Below are positions 9,317-19,483 of a stretch of 64,000 nt of DNA, piece by piece. The stretch spans positions 1-64,000 of the forward strand of contig JASBVG010000019.1 of the NCBI GenBank assembly GCA_030147505.1. Direction: 5' to 3'. A program made the translations under genes and the position numbers. Position 1 is the stretch's first letter; each line of letters starts with the position of its first letter. The DNA comes from Tardiphaga sp. (GTDB lineage: Bacteria > Pseudomonadota > Alphaproteobacteria > Rhizobiales > Xanthobacteraceae). The notes below the pieces were generated by a model, which was given only the letters and a program-made list of their open reading frames with translations, made no database searches and was not told the origin of the DNA.

Positions 9317-9334
9317 ACGAGAGAGGTGCAAACC

Positions 9335-10879
9335 TCACGCCGTCGCCGTTTCCTTCTTCGGCCAGTACTTGTCGCGCAGGTGCCGCTTCACCAGTTTGCC
9401 GGTCGGCGTGCGCGGCAGTTCCGGCTCGAAATCCACGCTCTTCGGGCATTTGATCGGCGACAGATGCTTGCGGCAGAACGCAATCAGCTCGGCCTCCAGC
9501 GACTTGCCGGCCCGGTCCATGCTGTGCGGCTGCACCACGGCCTTCACCTCTTCGCCCATCTCGTCATTGGGCACGCCGAAGACAGCGACATCGGCGACCT
9601 CCGGATGGGTGATCAGCACATCCTCCGTTTCCTGCGGATAGATGTTCACGCCGCCGGAAATGATCATGTAGGACTTGCGGTCGGTGAGATAGAGAAAGCC
9701 CTCGTCGTCGACATAGCCGACATCGCCAAGCGTCGACCAGCCGCGCGCATTATAGGCGCGCTTCGTCTTGTCGGGATCGTTGTGATAGCTGAACACAGGC
9801 GTGTCGGCGAAATAGACGGTGCCGATCTCGCCGGTCGGCCGCTCCTGATCCTCCTCGTCGAGGATCTTGACGCTGCCGACCACGGCCTTGCCGACGGTGC
9901 CGCGATGGCTGAGCCATTGCTGCGAATTGGAGACGGTGACGCCGTTGCCTTCGGAGCCCGCATAATATTCGATCAAGATCGGCCCCCACCAGTCGATCAT
10001 CTTCGCCTTCACGTCGATCGGGCAGGGCGCCGCTGCATGGATCGCGCCTTTCAGCGAGGAGACATCGTAGCGCGTGCGAATCTCGTCGGGCAGCTTCAGC
10101 ATGCGCACGAACATGGTCGGCACCAGCTGCGACTGGGTGATTTTGTGCTTTTCCACCAGCTCCAGAAATTTCTCGGCGTCGAATTTCTCCATGATCACCG
10201 AAGTGCCGCCGAGGGTGATGGCCATCATGTTGAAGCGCAGCGGCGCGGCATGATAGAGCGGCGCCGGCGACAGATAGATGCTGTCCTCGGTCATGCCGCA
10301 CATGGTGGAGCAGAGCAGCTTCAGGAACGGGTTAGGCACGTCGATCGGCGAATTCTCCGAGGCGCGCTTGATGCCTTTCGGGCGGCCGGTCGTGCCGGAT
10401 GAATACAGCATGTCATAGCCGGCGATCTCGTCGGCGATCGGCGTGGCCGGCTGTGTCGCCAGCGCCGTGTTCCAATCGCGAAAGCCGCCGCGCGAGCCAT
10501 CGACAATGTAAAAGATCGGTTCGGCCGCATTGGTGATCAGCGGGGCGATCACATCGGCGCATTGCTCGGACGTGATGACGACGCGGGCGCCGCAGTCCTG
10601 CACGATGTAAGCGATCTCGTCGGCGGTGAGATAGCGGCTGATGGCGGTGTAATAGAGCCCCGAGCGCTGTGCCGCCCAGCAGATCTCCATGAATTCGAGT
10701 CTGTTCTCCATGAGCAGGGCGATATGGTCGCCGGCCTTGAGGCCCAGAGAGCGGAACAGATGCGCGCCGCGATTGGAGCGCTCGTCGAGCTCGCGATAGG
10801 TGAGAGCCTGGCCCGAGCCGGCCATGCGATAGGCGATCTTGTCGGGATTGGTCTTCGCGTGGATCGACGGATGCGTCAT
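9335..10879 (-). CDS. AMP-forming acyl-CoA synthetase
   Basis: 514-aa adenylate-forming CoA ligase. The P-loop YSSGTTGRPKGIK is near residue 160, the A5/A8 region is WSTLGDVGYVDDEGFLYLTDRKSYMIISGG, and the catalytic lysine is in PRTPTGKLVKR. It would activate a carboxylic acid to its CoA thioester. The substrate is unknown, but the thiolase, SDR and dehydrogenases nearby imply beta-oxidation. The start has AGAGGAAC 6 nt upstream. It lies downstream of the thiolase on the same strand, separated by a repeat element. Confidence 0.9.
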   Translation of the reverse strand: MTHPSIHAKTNPDKIAYRMAGSGQALTYRELDERSNRGAHLFRSLGLKAGDHIALLMENRLEFMEICWAAQRSGLYYTAISRYLTADEIAYIVQDCGARVVITSEQCADVIAPLITNAAEPIFYIVDGSRGGFRDWNTALATQPATPIADEIAGYDMLYSSGTTGRPKGIKRASENSPIDVPNPFLKLLCSTMCGMTEDSIYLSPAPLYHAAPLRFNMMAITLGGTSVIMEKFDAEKFLELVEKHKITQSQLVPTMFVRMLKLPDEIRTRYDVSSLKGAIHAAAPCPIDVKAKMIDWWGPILIEYYAGSEGNGVTVSNSQQWLSHRGTVGKAVVGSVKILDEEDQERPTGEIGTVYFADTPVFSYHNDPDKTKRAYNARGWSTLGDVGYVDDEGFLYLTDRKSYMIISGGVNIYPQETEDVLITHPEVADVAVFGVPNDEMGEEVKAVVQPHSMDRAGKSLEAELIAFCRKHLSPIKCPKSVDFEPELPRTPTGKLVKRHLRDKYWPKKETATA

Positions 10880-10934
10880 GGGTGTTCCTCTTGGAAGGAT
10901 CGGCGGGTTGGCCCGCTCGTGATTATTCGGAGGC

Positions 10935-11024
10935 GTAGCCCGGATGGAGCGAAGCGCAATCCGGGGACCGGCGTTTCGACACGCTCTATGGTCCCTGCAT
11001 TACGCTCCGCTCCATGCAGGCTAC
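10935..11024. repeat. Palindromic repeat, GTAGCCCGGATGGAGCG family
   Basis: Begins GTAGCCCGGATGGAGCGAAG and ends in the inverted form CGCTCCATGCAGGCTAC. A single copy was noticed in this window, lying between two co-directional minus-strand genes. Confidence 0.65.
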
Positions 11025-11034
11025 GAGGTCGGAG

Positions 11035-12210
<1,176 letters not shown>

Positions 12211-12284
12211 GAGCGTTCTTCCTCGAATTTTGTTGTTGTGATGGGGTGTAAAACCGGGCTGATTAAACGAGGCGCATTCATTTT

Positions 12285-12304
12285 AGTCAATCGGTCAATT
12301 AACT
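12285..12304. promoter_or_regulatory. Candidate TetR-family operator
   Basis: AGTCAATCGGTCAATTAACT is an imperfect 20-bp palindrome (7 of 10 base pairs symmetric) in the 109-bp gap between the thiolase and the divergent TetR gene. GACCGATTGAC-type cores are common for fatty-acid TetR regulators. It lies 15 bp upstream of the TetR ATG, consistent with autoregulation. Confidence 0.45.
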
Positions 12305-12319
12305 CTTGAGTGCGACCGA

Positions 12320-13015
12320 ATGTTCGTATTATCTGCGGCTCCCATGGTCGCCCAAACGAGTTCCTCCGCAGCATCCGCCCGTCACGTCGGCAAAAATCCG
12401 ACCGCGGAGAAGCTGTTGCTCGCGGCGAGCGAGCTGATGATCTCCAGCAACTCCATCGAGGTATCGCTGAGCGAGATCGCCCAGCAGTCCGGCGTCAATG
12501 CCGCGCTGGTGAAATATCATTTCGGCAACAAGGACGGTCTTCTGCTGGCGCTGCTCGAGCGCGACGCCGCCAATGAGATGACCAATCTGGAATATCTGCT
12601 GGGGCAGCCGATCTCGGCCACGGCCAAGCTGCGGCTGCACATCGCCGGCATCATCAAGGCCTACAACCAGTTCCCCTATATGAACCGGTTGATCCACTAT
12701 CTGCTGCATGAGAGCAGCGACAAGTCGGCCAATGAGGTTTCAAAATTTTTCGTCGGGCCGCTGCTGAATTTCCATCGCCGCCTGCTGGCTGAAGGTCACA
12801 AGACCGGCGAGTTCCGCGTGGTCGATCCCGTGCTGTTCTACACCAGCCTGATCGGGGCCTGCGACAATCTCTTTTTCAGCCGTCATGCCATGTCACGCGC
12901 CATTGGCGTCGGCCCGGTGACGGATGATGTGTGCCGCGCCTATGTGGCGCATCTCGAAATGCTGCTGCTGGACGGCATGCTGACGAACAAGAAGGCGGGC
13001 GCCAAAGCTCGCTGA
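12320..13015 (+). CDS. TetR/AcrR-family transcriptional regulator
   Basis: 231-aa one-component regulator. The N-terminal helix-turn-helix is in about residues 30-75 (VSLSEIAQQSGVNAALVKYHFGNKDGLLLALLE). The C-terminal ligand-binding region is all-alpha. An alternative ATG at 12344 is possible. It lies head-to-head with the thiolase and upstream of the SDR gene, so it probably controls this acyl-CoA catabolic island in response to an acyl-CoA. The ligand is not known. Confidence 0.9.
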   Translation: MFVLSAAPMVAQTSSSAASARHVGKNPTAEKLLLAASELMISSNSIEVSLSEIAQQSGVNAALVKYHFGNKDGLLLALLERDAANEMTNLEYLLGQPISATAKLRLHIAGIIKAYNQFPYMNRLIHYLLHESSDKSANEVSKFFVGPLLNFHRRLLAEGHKTGEFRVVDPVLFYTSLIGACDNLFFSRHAMSRAIGVGPVTDDVCRAYVAHLEMLLLDGMLTNKKAGAKAR

Positions 13016-13238
13016 CTACACAGCTCAAGAAGAAACGGCCCAAGGAAAGACTGCAAAACAAGAAACTTGAGGAAACGCCCAAGGAACTAACAAGAACAAA
13101 AATAAGAAGAACAAAAAGAATCCATCAAGACCGCAGTTCAAGACCAATAAGAAACGCCAAGGACCATTTCTTCTCTTTCTCTTCGCGACTGAACGATTCA
13201 AGAAAATATCCAGAAACGCCCAAGGAAAGGCTCTCGAT
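13016..13238 (+). other. Purine-rich leader with four imperfect GAAACGCCCAAGGAA repeats
   Basis: This 223-bp gap is strikingly A/G-rich against the surrounding coding DNA and has no credible ORF. The motif GAAACG(G)CCCAAGGAA occurs at 13032-13047, 13072-13086, 13151-13163 (shortened) and 13213-13227. The last copy supplies AAGGAAAGG, the ribosome-binding site of the SDR gene. The earlier copies look like decoy or duplicated Shine-Dalgarno sites. The region also has runs of AAGAACAAAA. Confidence 0.6.
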
Positions 13239-13997
13239 ATGCAGCTCAAAGACGTAGCCGTATTCATCACCGGCGGTGGCTCGGGTCTTGGTGCAGCGAC
13301 CGCACGCGCGATGGCCGCCAAGGGCGCCAAGGTCGCCGTGTTCGATCGTGCCGCTGACAATGCCGAAAAGGTTGCGGCCGAGGTAAAGGGCATCGCGACC
13401 GTCGGCGACGTCACCAATGAGGATCAGGTCAAGGCCGCGCTCGCCAAGGCTGCCGCCGCGCATGGCACCGCGCGTGTACTGATGAATTGCGCCGGCATTG
13501 GCGGTTCGCAGCGCATCGTCGGCAAGCAGGGCGTTTATCCGCTGGAGAAGTTCACCAATGTGATCATGGTGAACCTGATCGGCACCTTCAACTGCCTGCG
13601 TCTGTTCGCCGAACAGCTTGCGACCGCCGAGCCGATCGGTGAGGAGCGTGGCGTCATCATCAACACTGCCAGTGTCGCCGCCTATGAAGGCCAGATCGGC
13701 CAGATCGCTTACTCCGCCTCGAAGGGCGGCGTTGTCGGCCTCACGCTGCCGGCTGCCCGCGACCTCGCTTCCAGCAAGATTCGCGTCAACACCATCGCGC
13801 CGGGCCTGTTTCTGACGCCTCTGCTGATGGGCCTCAGTGAAGAAGCCCGCGCCAGCCTTGGCGCTCAGGTTCCGCATCCTGCTCGTCTGGGCGATGCGTC
13901 GGAATACGGCAATCTCGCAGTTCACATCGTCGAGAATCCGATGCTGAATGGCGAGACCATTCGTCTGGATGGCGCCATCCGCATGGCTCCACGCTAA
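13239..13997 (+). CDS. Short-chain dehydrogenase, 3-hydroxyacyl-CoA dehydrogenase type II-like
   Basis: 252-aa classical SDR. Cofactor motif TGGGSGLG lies near residue 10, NCAGI in the centre, and the catalytic Tyr-x3-Lys is YSASK near residue 157. It most resembles HSD17B10-type 3-hydroxyacyl-CoA dehydrogenases, which would supply the oxidation step of beta-oxidation in this island. The RBS is the last of four repeated AAGGAA units in the leader. Confidence 0.85.
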   Translation: MQLKDVAVFITGGGSGLGAATARAMAAKGAKVAVFDRAADNAEKVAAEVKGIATVGDVTNEDQVKAALAKAAAAHGTARVLMNCAGIGGSQRIVGKQGVYPLEKFTNVIMVNLIGTFNCLRLFAEQLATAEPIGEERGVIINTASVAAYEGQIGQIAYSASKGGVVGLTLPAARDLASSKIRVNTIAPGLFLTPLLMGLSEEARASLGAQVPHPARLGDASEYGNLAVHIVENPMLNGETIRLDGAIRMAPR

Positions 13998-13999
13998 GC

Positions 14000-14086
14000 T
14001 CGTCATTGGGAGAAGCGCAGCGACGAAGCAATCCAGAGGCCACGCGAAGAAAGGCTGGATTGCTTCGCTCCGCTCGCAATGACGAC
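14000..14086. repeat. Palindromic repeat, TCGTCATTG/CAATGACGA family
   Basis: Perfect 9-bp terminal inverted repeats TCGTCATTG (14000-14008) and CAATGACGA (14078-14086), with internal GAAGCAATCCAG and CTGGATTGCTTC arms. It lies immediately after the SDR stop codon and could fold into a stable transcript hairpin. Confidence 0.75.
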
Positions 14087-14174
14087 CATAAACACCTGAC
14101 CCACCCTCTCACAGGAGAGAGGTTGGAGAAATAAGCGCCTCGAATGCGCAACATGATGGGTAGGAGTATTGCGA

Positions 14175-14978
14175 GTGGCCTCACCGCTGCTGATCGAACA
14201 TGACGACGGCGTGGACCGGGTGACGCTGAATCGTCCGGAGGCTCTCAATGCCCTCGATCCCGCCCTGATCGACGCGCTCAACGATTACTTCCAGGGCCTG
14301 CAACGCAATCGCAAGACGCGGGTCGTCGTCCTCAAGGGCGCCGGCGTCAATTTCTGCGCCGGACTCGATCTCAAACATGCAATGGCCGCGCGCGGCCAGA
14401 ACGCGCCGCGCACTGTCACCGAGTCGCTGGATTCCCAACGCCGCATCGCCGACATCGTGATGCTGATGCGCCGCTGCCCGCAGCCGATCGTCGCGCTGGT
14501 ACAGGGCGCCGCCTCCGGCGGTGGTTTTGCGCTGGCGCTCGCTGCCGATATCCGCATTGCGTCGAAATCCGCGCGCATGAACTGCGCCTTTATTAAGCTC
14601 GGCCTCGGTGGCTGCGATATTGGCACCAGCTATTTCCTGCCGCGCCTCGTAGGCGTTTCCGTCGCTTCCGAATTGATTCTCACGGGCCGCTTCATCCATG
14701 CCGATCGCGCGCTGGCCGTGGGCCTCGTATCCGAAGTCGTGGAGGACGGCGAACTCGACAAGGCCGCTGCGCCCTACGTCGATGCAATGATCTCCGCATC
14801 GCCGGTCGGCCTGCGGCTGTCGAAGGAATGTATCAACATGGCGGTGGATGCCGGCTCGATCGAGGCCGTGATCGCCATGGAAGACCGCAATCAGGTTCTG
14901 TGCAGTCGTTCGGAGGATTTCGAGGAAGGTATTCGTGCCTTCATCGAGAAACGCAAGCCGGTCTACGTGACGCGCTGA
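14175..14978 (+). CDS. Enoyl-CoA hydratase/isomerase-family protein, atypical active site
   Basis: 267-aa crotonase-fold protein: oxyanion-hole segments FCAGLDLKHAM and GAASGGGFALALAADIRI are present. The two catalytic glutamates of canonical hydratases are not: the first is Ala in GGGFALALA, and the second region reads KLGLGGCDIGTSYFLPR. The reaction may therefore be hydrolysis, isomerisation or another crotonase chemistry. GTG 14175 is preferred to TTG 14169 because TAGGAG is 8 nt upstream. It precedes the feruloyl-CoA-synthase-like gene by 74 bp. Confidence 0.8.
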   Translation: MASPLLIEHDDGVDRVTLNRPEALNALDPALIDALNDYFQGLQRNRKTRVVVLKGAGVNFCAGLDLKHAMAARGQNAPRTVTESLDSQRRIADIVMLMRRCPQPIVALVQGAASGGGFALALAADIRIASKSARMNCAFIKLGLGGCDIGTSYFLPRLVGVSVASELILTGRFIHADRALAVGLVSEVVEDGELDKAAAPYVDAMISASPVGLRLSKECINMAVDAGSIEAVIAMEDRNQVLCSRSEDFEEGIRAFIEKRKPVYVTR

Positions 14979-15052
14979 GCCATCATCATGAAACCGACGC
15001 GAGGCCAGAACAACAAGCCTGCGATCGGCAAAGCCGTTCTGGGAGGAACGCA

Positions 15053-16924
15053 ATGAACGTGCAGGCTGCGGCACAGACCAAACCCGCCTTCCGCAAGGTG
15101 CACTGGATGGAGCGCGACATTGCCGTCGAGCGGCGTCCCGATGGCGTCATCGTCATGAAGTCGCGCATCCCGCTGATGGAGAGCGAGCCCCATCTCGCAG
15201 CCCCCTTGGCCAAATGGGCGTTCTTGCGTCCCGATCTCACCTGGCTTGCCCAGCGCGCCGGCGAAGACCGGCAGTGGCGCCGCATCTCCTATGCCGAAGC
15301 CAAGCGCACCGTCGATGGCCTGACCCAGGCGCTGCTCGATATGAAGCTGGTCGAGGGCGGCCCCGTCGCCATTCTGTCTGGCAACTCCATCGAACATGCG
15401 CTGATGACGATGGCGGCGATGCAGGCGCGGCATCCGGCAGCGCCGGTCTCGCCGGCTTATTCGCTGATGAGCCAGGATCACCTCAAGCTCAAGTATCTGT
15501 TCGATCTGGTGAAGCCAGCTGCCATTATGGTGCAGGACGGCCCGACGTTCCAGAAGGCGCTGGATGCGCTCGATCTCACGGGCATTAAGGTGATCCACGT
15601 CTCACGTCCGCCGGAAGGTATCGCGAGCGTGTCATTTGCTGACATGGCTGCGACCAAGGTTACGAACGACGTTGCCGCCTCGATCGCGGCAATCAAGCCG
15701 GAGACGGTCGGCAAGCTGTTGTTCACTTCCGGCTCCACCGGCATGCCGAAAGCCGTCATCAACACCCAGCAGATGATGACCGCGAATGCCGCGCAGATGA
15801 TGCAGACGCGCCCGCGCGACTGCGATGCTGCGCCGCCGGTCTACCTCGACTGGATGCCGTGGAATCACACGATGGGCGGCAACGCGCTGTTCAATCCACT
15901 GCTGATCGATGGCGGCACGCTCTATATCGACGATGGCCGCCCGATGCCGGGCATGATCGATGAGACGCTGCGCAATCTGCGAGAGATCTCGCCGACCTAT
16001 TATGCCAATGTCCCCGCCGGCTATGCCGCCATCGCCGGCGCCTTGGAGAAGGACGACGATCTCGCGCGTTCATTCTTCAAGAACCTCGGCATCATGGGCT
16101 ATGGCGGCGCGCGGCTGCCCGACGATCTGTTCGACCGCATGCAGGCGCTCGCCGTGCGCGCGACCGGCGAACGCATCGTGTTCTATACCGGCTGGGGCTG
16201 CACCGAGACCTCGCCGACCTCGACCGGCACTTATTGGGACACCGAGCGCGTTGGCCTGATCGGCCTGCCGTTTCCCGGCGTCGAACTGAAGATGGTGCCG
16301 GTGGATGCGAAATACGAGCTGCGCCTGCGTGGCATCAATGTGATGCCGGGCTATTACAATCAGCCCGAACTGACAAAAGCGGCCTTCGACGACGAAGGTT
16401 TTTACAAGATCGGCGATGCCGGCGTGTTCGTCGACGACAACGATCCCGTGAAGGGCCTGATCTTCTCCGGGCGCGTGGTGGAGGATTTCAAGCTGACCAC
16501 CGGCACCTTCGTTCATGTCGGCTCGCTGCGCACCGATATCATCGCGGCGGCAACGCCGGTGGTGCAGGATGCGCTGATCACCGGACAGGATCGGGAGTTC
16601 ATCGGCGTGCTCGCCTGGCCGAACCTGCCGGCCTGCCGTCTCCTGATCGGCGAGCCCGAAGCCAGTTTTGCCGATGTGGTGAAACATCCGAAGGTGCTTG
16701 CCTGCTTCAAGAACGGTCTTCGCGCGCATAACGCGGCCAGTGTCGGCGCCAGCAGTCGCCGCATCGCACGGGCGATGTTTCTGGTGGAGCCGCCCTCCAT
16801 CGACGGCAACGAGCTCACCGACAAGGGCTATATCAACCAGCGCGCCGGCCTCGAGCGCCGCGCTGCGCAGGTGGCAGATCTCTATGCGCAGCATCCAAGT
16901 GAGGATGTGATCGTATTGAAATAA
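15053..16924 (+). CDS. Feruloyl-CoA-synthase-like AMP-forming acyl-CoA ligase
   Basis: 623-aa adenylate-forming ligase, longer than usual acyl-CoA synthetases as in the feruloyl-CoA synthase family. The P-loop LLFTSGSTGMPKAVINT is near residue 222, DWMPWNHTMGGN follows, and the C-terminus has DKGYINQRA. It is a clear paralogue of the CouB-like protein at 36824. ATG 15053 follows GGGAGGAACGC. The 5'-extended frame from 14828 overlaps the crotonase gene and is rejected. Its likely substrate is an aromatic or branched carboxylic acid, inferred from family only. Confidence 0.87.
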   Translation: MNVQAAAQTKPAFRKVHWMERDIAVERRPDGVIVMKSRIPLMESEPHLAAPLAKWAFLRPDLTWLAQRAGEDRQWRRISYAEAKRTVDGLTQALLDMKLVEGGPVAILSGNSIEHALMTMAAMQARHPAAPVSPAYSLMSQDHLKLKYLFDLVKPAAIMVQDGPTFQKALDALDLTGIKVIHVSRPPEGIASVSFADMAATKVTNDVAASIAAIKPETVGKLLFTSGSTGMPKAVINTQQMMTANAAQMMQTRPRDCDAAPPVYLDWMPWNHTMGGNALFNPLLIDGGTLYIDDGRPMPGMIDETLRNLREISPTYYANVPAGYAAIAGALEKDDDLARSFFKNLGIMGYGGARLPDDLFDRMQALAVRATGERIVFYTGWGCTETSPTSTGTYWDTERVGLIGLPFPGVELKMVPVDAKYELRLRGINVMPGYYNQPELTKAAFDDEGFYKIGDAGVFVDDNDPVKGLIFSGRVVEDFKLTTGTFVHVGSLRTDIIAAATPVVQDALITGQDREFIGVLAWPNLPACRLLIGEPEASFADVVKHPKVLACFKNGLRAHNAASVGASSRRIARAMFLVEPPSIDGNELTDKGYINQRAGLERRAAQVADLYAQHPSEDVIVLK

Positions 16925-16930
16925 CAAACT

Positions 16931-17013
16931 GTAGGATGGGTAGAGCGTAGCGAAACCCATCAGCATCCAACATAACCGTGATGGGTTTCGCGAAGACGCT
17001 CTACCCATCCTAC
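16931..17013. repeat. Palindromic repeat, GTAGGATGGGTAGAGCG family
   Basis: GTAGGATGGGTAGAGCG at the left end is mirrored by CGCTCTACCCATCCTAC at the right end, with inner GAAACCCATCA and TGATGGGTTTC arms. It is a near-perfect long hairpin between the ligase and acyl-CoA dehydrogenase genes. Confidence 0.8.
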
Positions 17014-17043
17014 AAAACAACAACGACAAACGAGTAAGCCGCC

Positions 17044-18171
17044 ATGAACTTCGATTTCTCCGACGAACAGAAGCAGCTCCGCGACGAAGCCCGCCGCTTC
17101 CTCACCGAGAAGTGCCCGCCCAAGGCGGTCCGCGCTGTCATCGACGGGCAGGCGCCCTATGATCGCGAACTCTGGAAGGGCCTTGCCGATATGGGCTTTC
17201 TCGGTGTCGCCGTTCCGGAAACCTATGGCGGCTCGGGCGCCGGTCATCTCGAACTTTGCGTGATCGCCGAGGAAATGGGCCGTGCGCTGGCGCCGGTGCC
17301 GTTCTCCTCCACCGTCTATCTCGCCGCCGAAGCGCTGCTGCTCGCCGGCTCCGAGGCGCAGAAGCAGAAGTGGCTGCCGGCGATTGCGCAAGGCCACGCG
17401 GTCGGCACGCTCGCGCTGTTCGAAGGCGCTGGCAATCCGTCGCCGAAGGCCATCAAGCTCACCGCATCGAATGGCGTGCTCAACGGCACCAAGAAGCCGG
17501 TGGTCGACGGTGCCATCGCCGATTTCGCCATCGTGGCCGCGCGCACCGCATCGACGGGCCGTGACAGCGACATCGCGCTGTTCCTCGTGGATCTCACCTC
17601 CGAAGGCATCGAGGCCAAGGCGCTGACCTCCATCGATCCCTCGCGCAACCAGGCCGAAATCTCCTTCAAGAACGTCAAGGCCGAGCCGCTCGGCGCCGCC
17701 AATGAAGGCTGGAGCATTCTTGCGCAGGTGCTGGACCGCGCCGCCGTGCTGGTCGGCTTCGAACAGGTCGGCGGCTCCGACCGCGCGTTAGAAATGGGCC
17801 GCGATTACGCGCTCGACCGTATTGCTTTCGGCCGCCAGATCGGCTCGTTCCAGGCGATCAAGCATATGCTTGCCGACATGTATGTTTCGGCGACGCTGGC
17901 GCGCTCGAACTGCTACTACGGTGCCTGGGCGCTCTCCACCAATGCCGCCGAATTGCCGGAAGCAGCGGCAGCCGCACGCATTAGCGCCACACAGGCGTTT
18001 CAGCATTGCTCAAAGAACAACATCCAGGTCCATGGCGGCATGGGCTTCACCTGGGAATTCGACTGCCACCTCTATTACCGCCGCTCCAATGCGCTGGCGG
18101 TCGGTCTGGGTTCGCTGAGCTATTGGGAAGACCAGTTGATCGAACGCATGCGTCAGAAGAACGCAGCCTGA
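17044..18171 (+). CDS. Acyl-CoA dehydrogenase, small-subunit type
   Basis: 375-aa FAD-dependent acyl-CoA dehydrogenase: the N-terminal alpha domain starts MNFDFSDEQKQLRDEARRFL, and the C-terminus has NNIQVHGGMGFTWEFDCHLYYRR. The length and the C-terminus resemble PimD-type partners that work with a larger dehydrogenase subunit. The next two genes encode such large forms, so a heteromeric enzyme is inferred. The stop is 10 bp before the next start, indicating one operon. Confidence 0.87.
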   Translation: MNFDFSDEQKQLRDEARRFLTEKCPPKAVRAVIDGQAPYDRELWKGLADMGFLGVAVPETYGGSGAGHLELCVIAEEMGRALAPVPFSSTVYLAAEALLLAGSEAQKQKWLPAIAQGHAVGTLALFEGAGNPSPKAIKLTASNGVLNGTKKPVVDGAIADFAIVAARTASTGRDSDIALFLVDLTSEGIEAKALTSIDPSRNQAEISFKNVKAEPLGAANEGWSILAQVLDRAAVLVGFEQVGGSDRALEMGRDYALDRIAFGRQIGSFQAIKHMLADMYVSATLARSNCYYGAWALSTNAAELPEAAAAARISATQAFQHCSKNNIQVHGGMGFTWEFDCHLYYRRSNALAVGLGSLSYWEDQLIERMRQKNAA

Positions 18172-18181
18172 GGATCATCCG

Positions 18182-19426
18182 ATGAATTTCGATGACACCC
18201 CGCAAGAGGCCGAATTCCGCGCCAAGGCGCGCGCCTGGATCGCGGACAATGCGCCACGTGAATTTGAGGACGAGCTGCAGAAGGCCGCGCTCGGTCGCAT
18301 CCAGCTTCGCTCCGCCAACATCCTTGAAGTTGCAAAAGCCTGGCAGAAGAAAAAGGCCGATGCCGGCTGGGCTGTGCCGCATTGGCCAAAGGACTATGGC
18401 GGTCGCGGCGCTTCGCCCATCGAGCGTGTGATCTGGCAACAGGAAGAGGGCGTGTTCGGCAAGCTCGGCGCACTCTTCATCATCGGCCACGGCATGTGCG
18501 GTCCGACCATGATGGCCTATGCTTCCGAAGACCATAAGCGTCAGTATTTGCCGCCGCTGGCTTCGGGCGAGAAGATCTGGTGCCAGTTGTTCTCCGAACC
18601 CGCTGGCGGCTCAGACGTTGCCGGTCTGCGCACGCGTGCGGAGAAGGATGGCGGTGACTGGGTCATCAACGGCCAGAAGATCTGGACCTCCGGCGCCCAC
18701 TACTCGGATTACGGCATCCTGATCACGCGCACCGATCCCACCGTGCCCAAGCACAAGGGCCTCACCATGTTCTTCCTGGACATGAAGAGCCCCGGTGTCG
18801 AGATCAAGCCGATCAGGCAGGCCAATGGACAGGCGGAGTTCAACGAAGTCTATTTCACCGATGTGCGCATTCCCGATCACCAGCGTCTCGGCGCGGTCGG
18901 TGATGGCTGGAACGTGTCGCTCACCACGCTGATGAATGAGCGCATGGCGATCGGCGCAGGCGTCGCGACCGGGTTCCCGGAGCTGTTCGACTTCGTCAGC
19001 AACCTCACGCTGGAGGATGGCCCGGCGATTGAAAATCCGGCTGTGCGATCCAAGCTTGCCAACTGGGCCGTGCGCGCCTCGGGCCTGCGCTATACCAGCT
19101 TCCGTTCGATCTCGGCACTCTCGCGCGGCGAACGGCCGGGACCGGAGAATTCCATCGGCAAGCTGGTCGCCGGCGCCATGACGCAGGAGGTCGCGACCTA
19201 TGCGCTCGATCTGCAGGGCGCAGCCGGTGTGCTGAGCAGCCCGGAAGAGGCTGAGGTCGCCGGGAAATTCCAGGCGATGCTGCTGCGTTCGCCCGCCACC
19301 CGCGTCGAGGGCGGCACCGACGAGATTTTGCGCAACATTATAGCGGAGCGCGTGCTGGGCTTGCCCGGCGACATCCGTGTCGACAAGGACGTGCCATTCA
19401 ACAAGATCCCGACCAAGGGACGATAA
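18182..19426 (+). CDS. Acyl-CoA dehydrogenase, large-subunit type (copy 1)
   Basis: 414-aa dehydrogenase with the FAD/substrate segments WCQLFSEPAGGSDVAGLRTRA and KIWTSGAHYSDYGILITRTDP, and a C-terminal GGTDEILRNIIAERVLGLPGDIR. It resembles PimC-type large subunits. It would oxidise an acyl-CoA to the 2,3-enoyl-CoA. The neighbouring gene at 19484 is a very close paralogue, most divergent around residues 30-55 and 345-365. Confidence 0.9.
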   Translation: MNFDDTPQEAEFRAKARAWIADNAPREFEDELQKAALGRIQLRSANILEVAKAWQKKKADAGWAVPHWPKDYGGRGASPIERVIWQQEEGVFGKLGALFIIGHGMCGPTMMAYASEDHKRQYLPPLASGEKIWCQLFSEPAGGSDVAGLRTRAEKDGGDWVINGQKIWTSGAHYSDYGILITRTDPTVPKHKGLTMFFLDMKSPGVEIKPIRQANGQAEFNEVYFTDVRIPDHQRLGAVGDGWNVSLTTLMNERMAIGAGVATGFPELFDFVSNLTLEDGPAIENPAVRSKLANWAVRASGLRYTSFRSISALSRGERPGPENSIGKLVAGAMTQEVATYALDLQGAAGVLSSPEEAEVAGKFQAMLLRSPATRVEGGTDEILRNIIAERVLGLPGDIRVDKDVPFNKIPTKGR

Positions 19427-19483
19427 CTGGCGGCCGGGGCGGCATGCCGCTCCGGTCGTAGTTTTTCGCAGAGGACGACCATC

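Noticed and set aside
9136..9334. Cobalamin riboswitch upstream of cobB
   Set aside because: No B12-box-like motif was seen. The gap is explained by a palindromic repeat pair. A covariance search was not possible.
14828..15052. 5' extension of the feruloyl-CoA-synthase-like ORF
   Set aside because: It overlaps the crotonase gene. GGGAGGAACGC precedes the internal ATG 15053.
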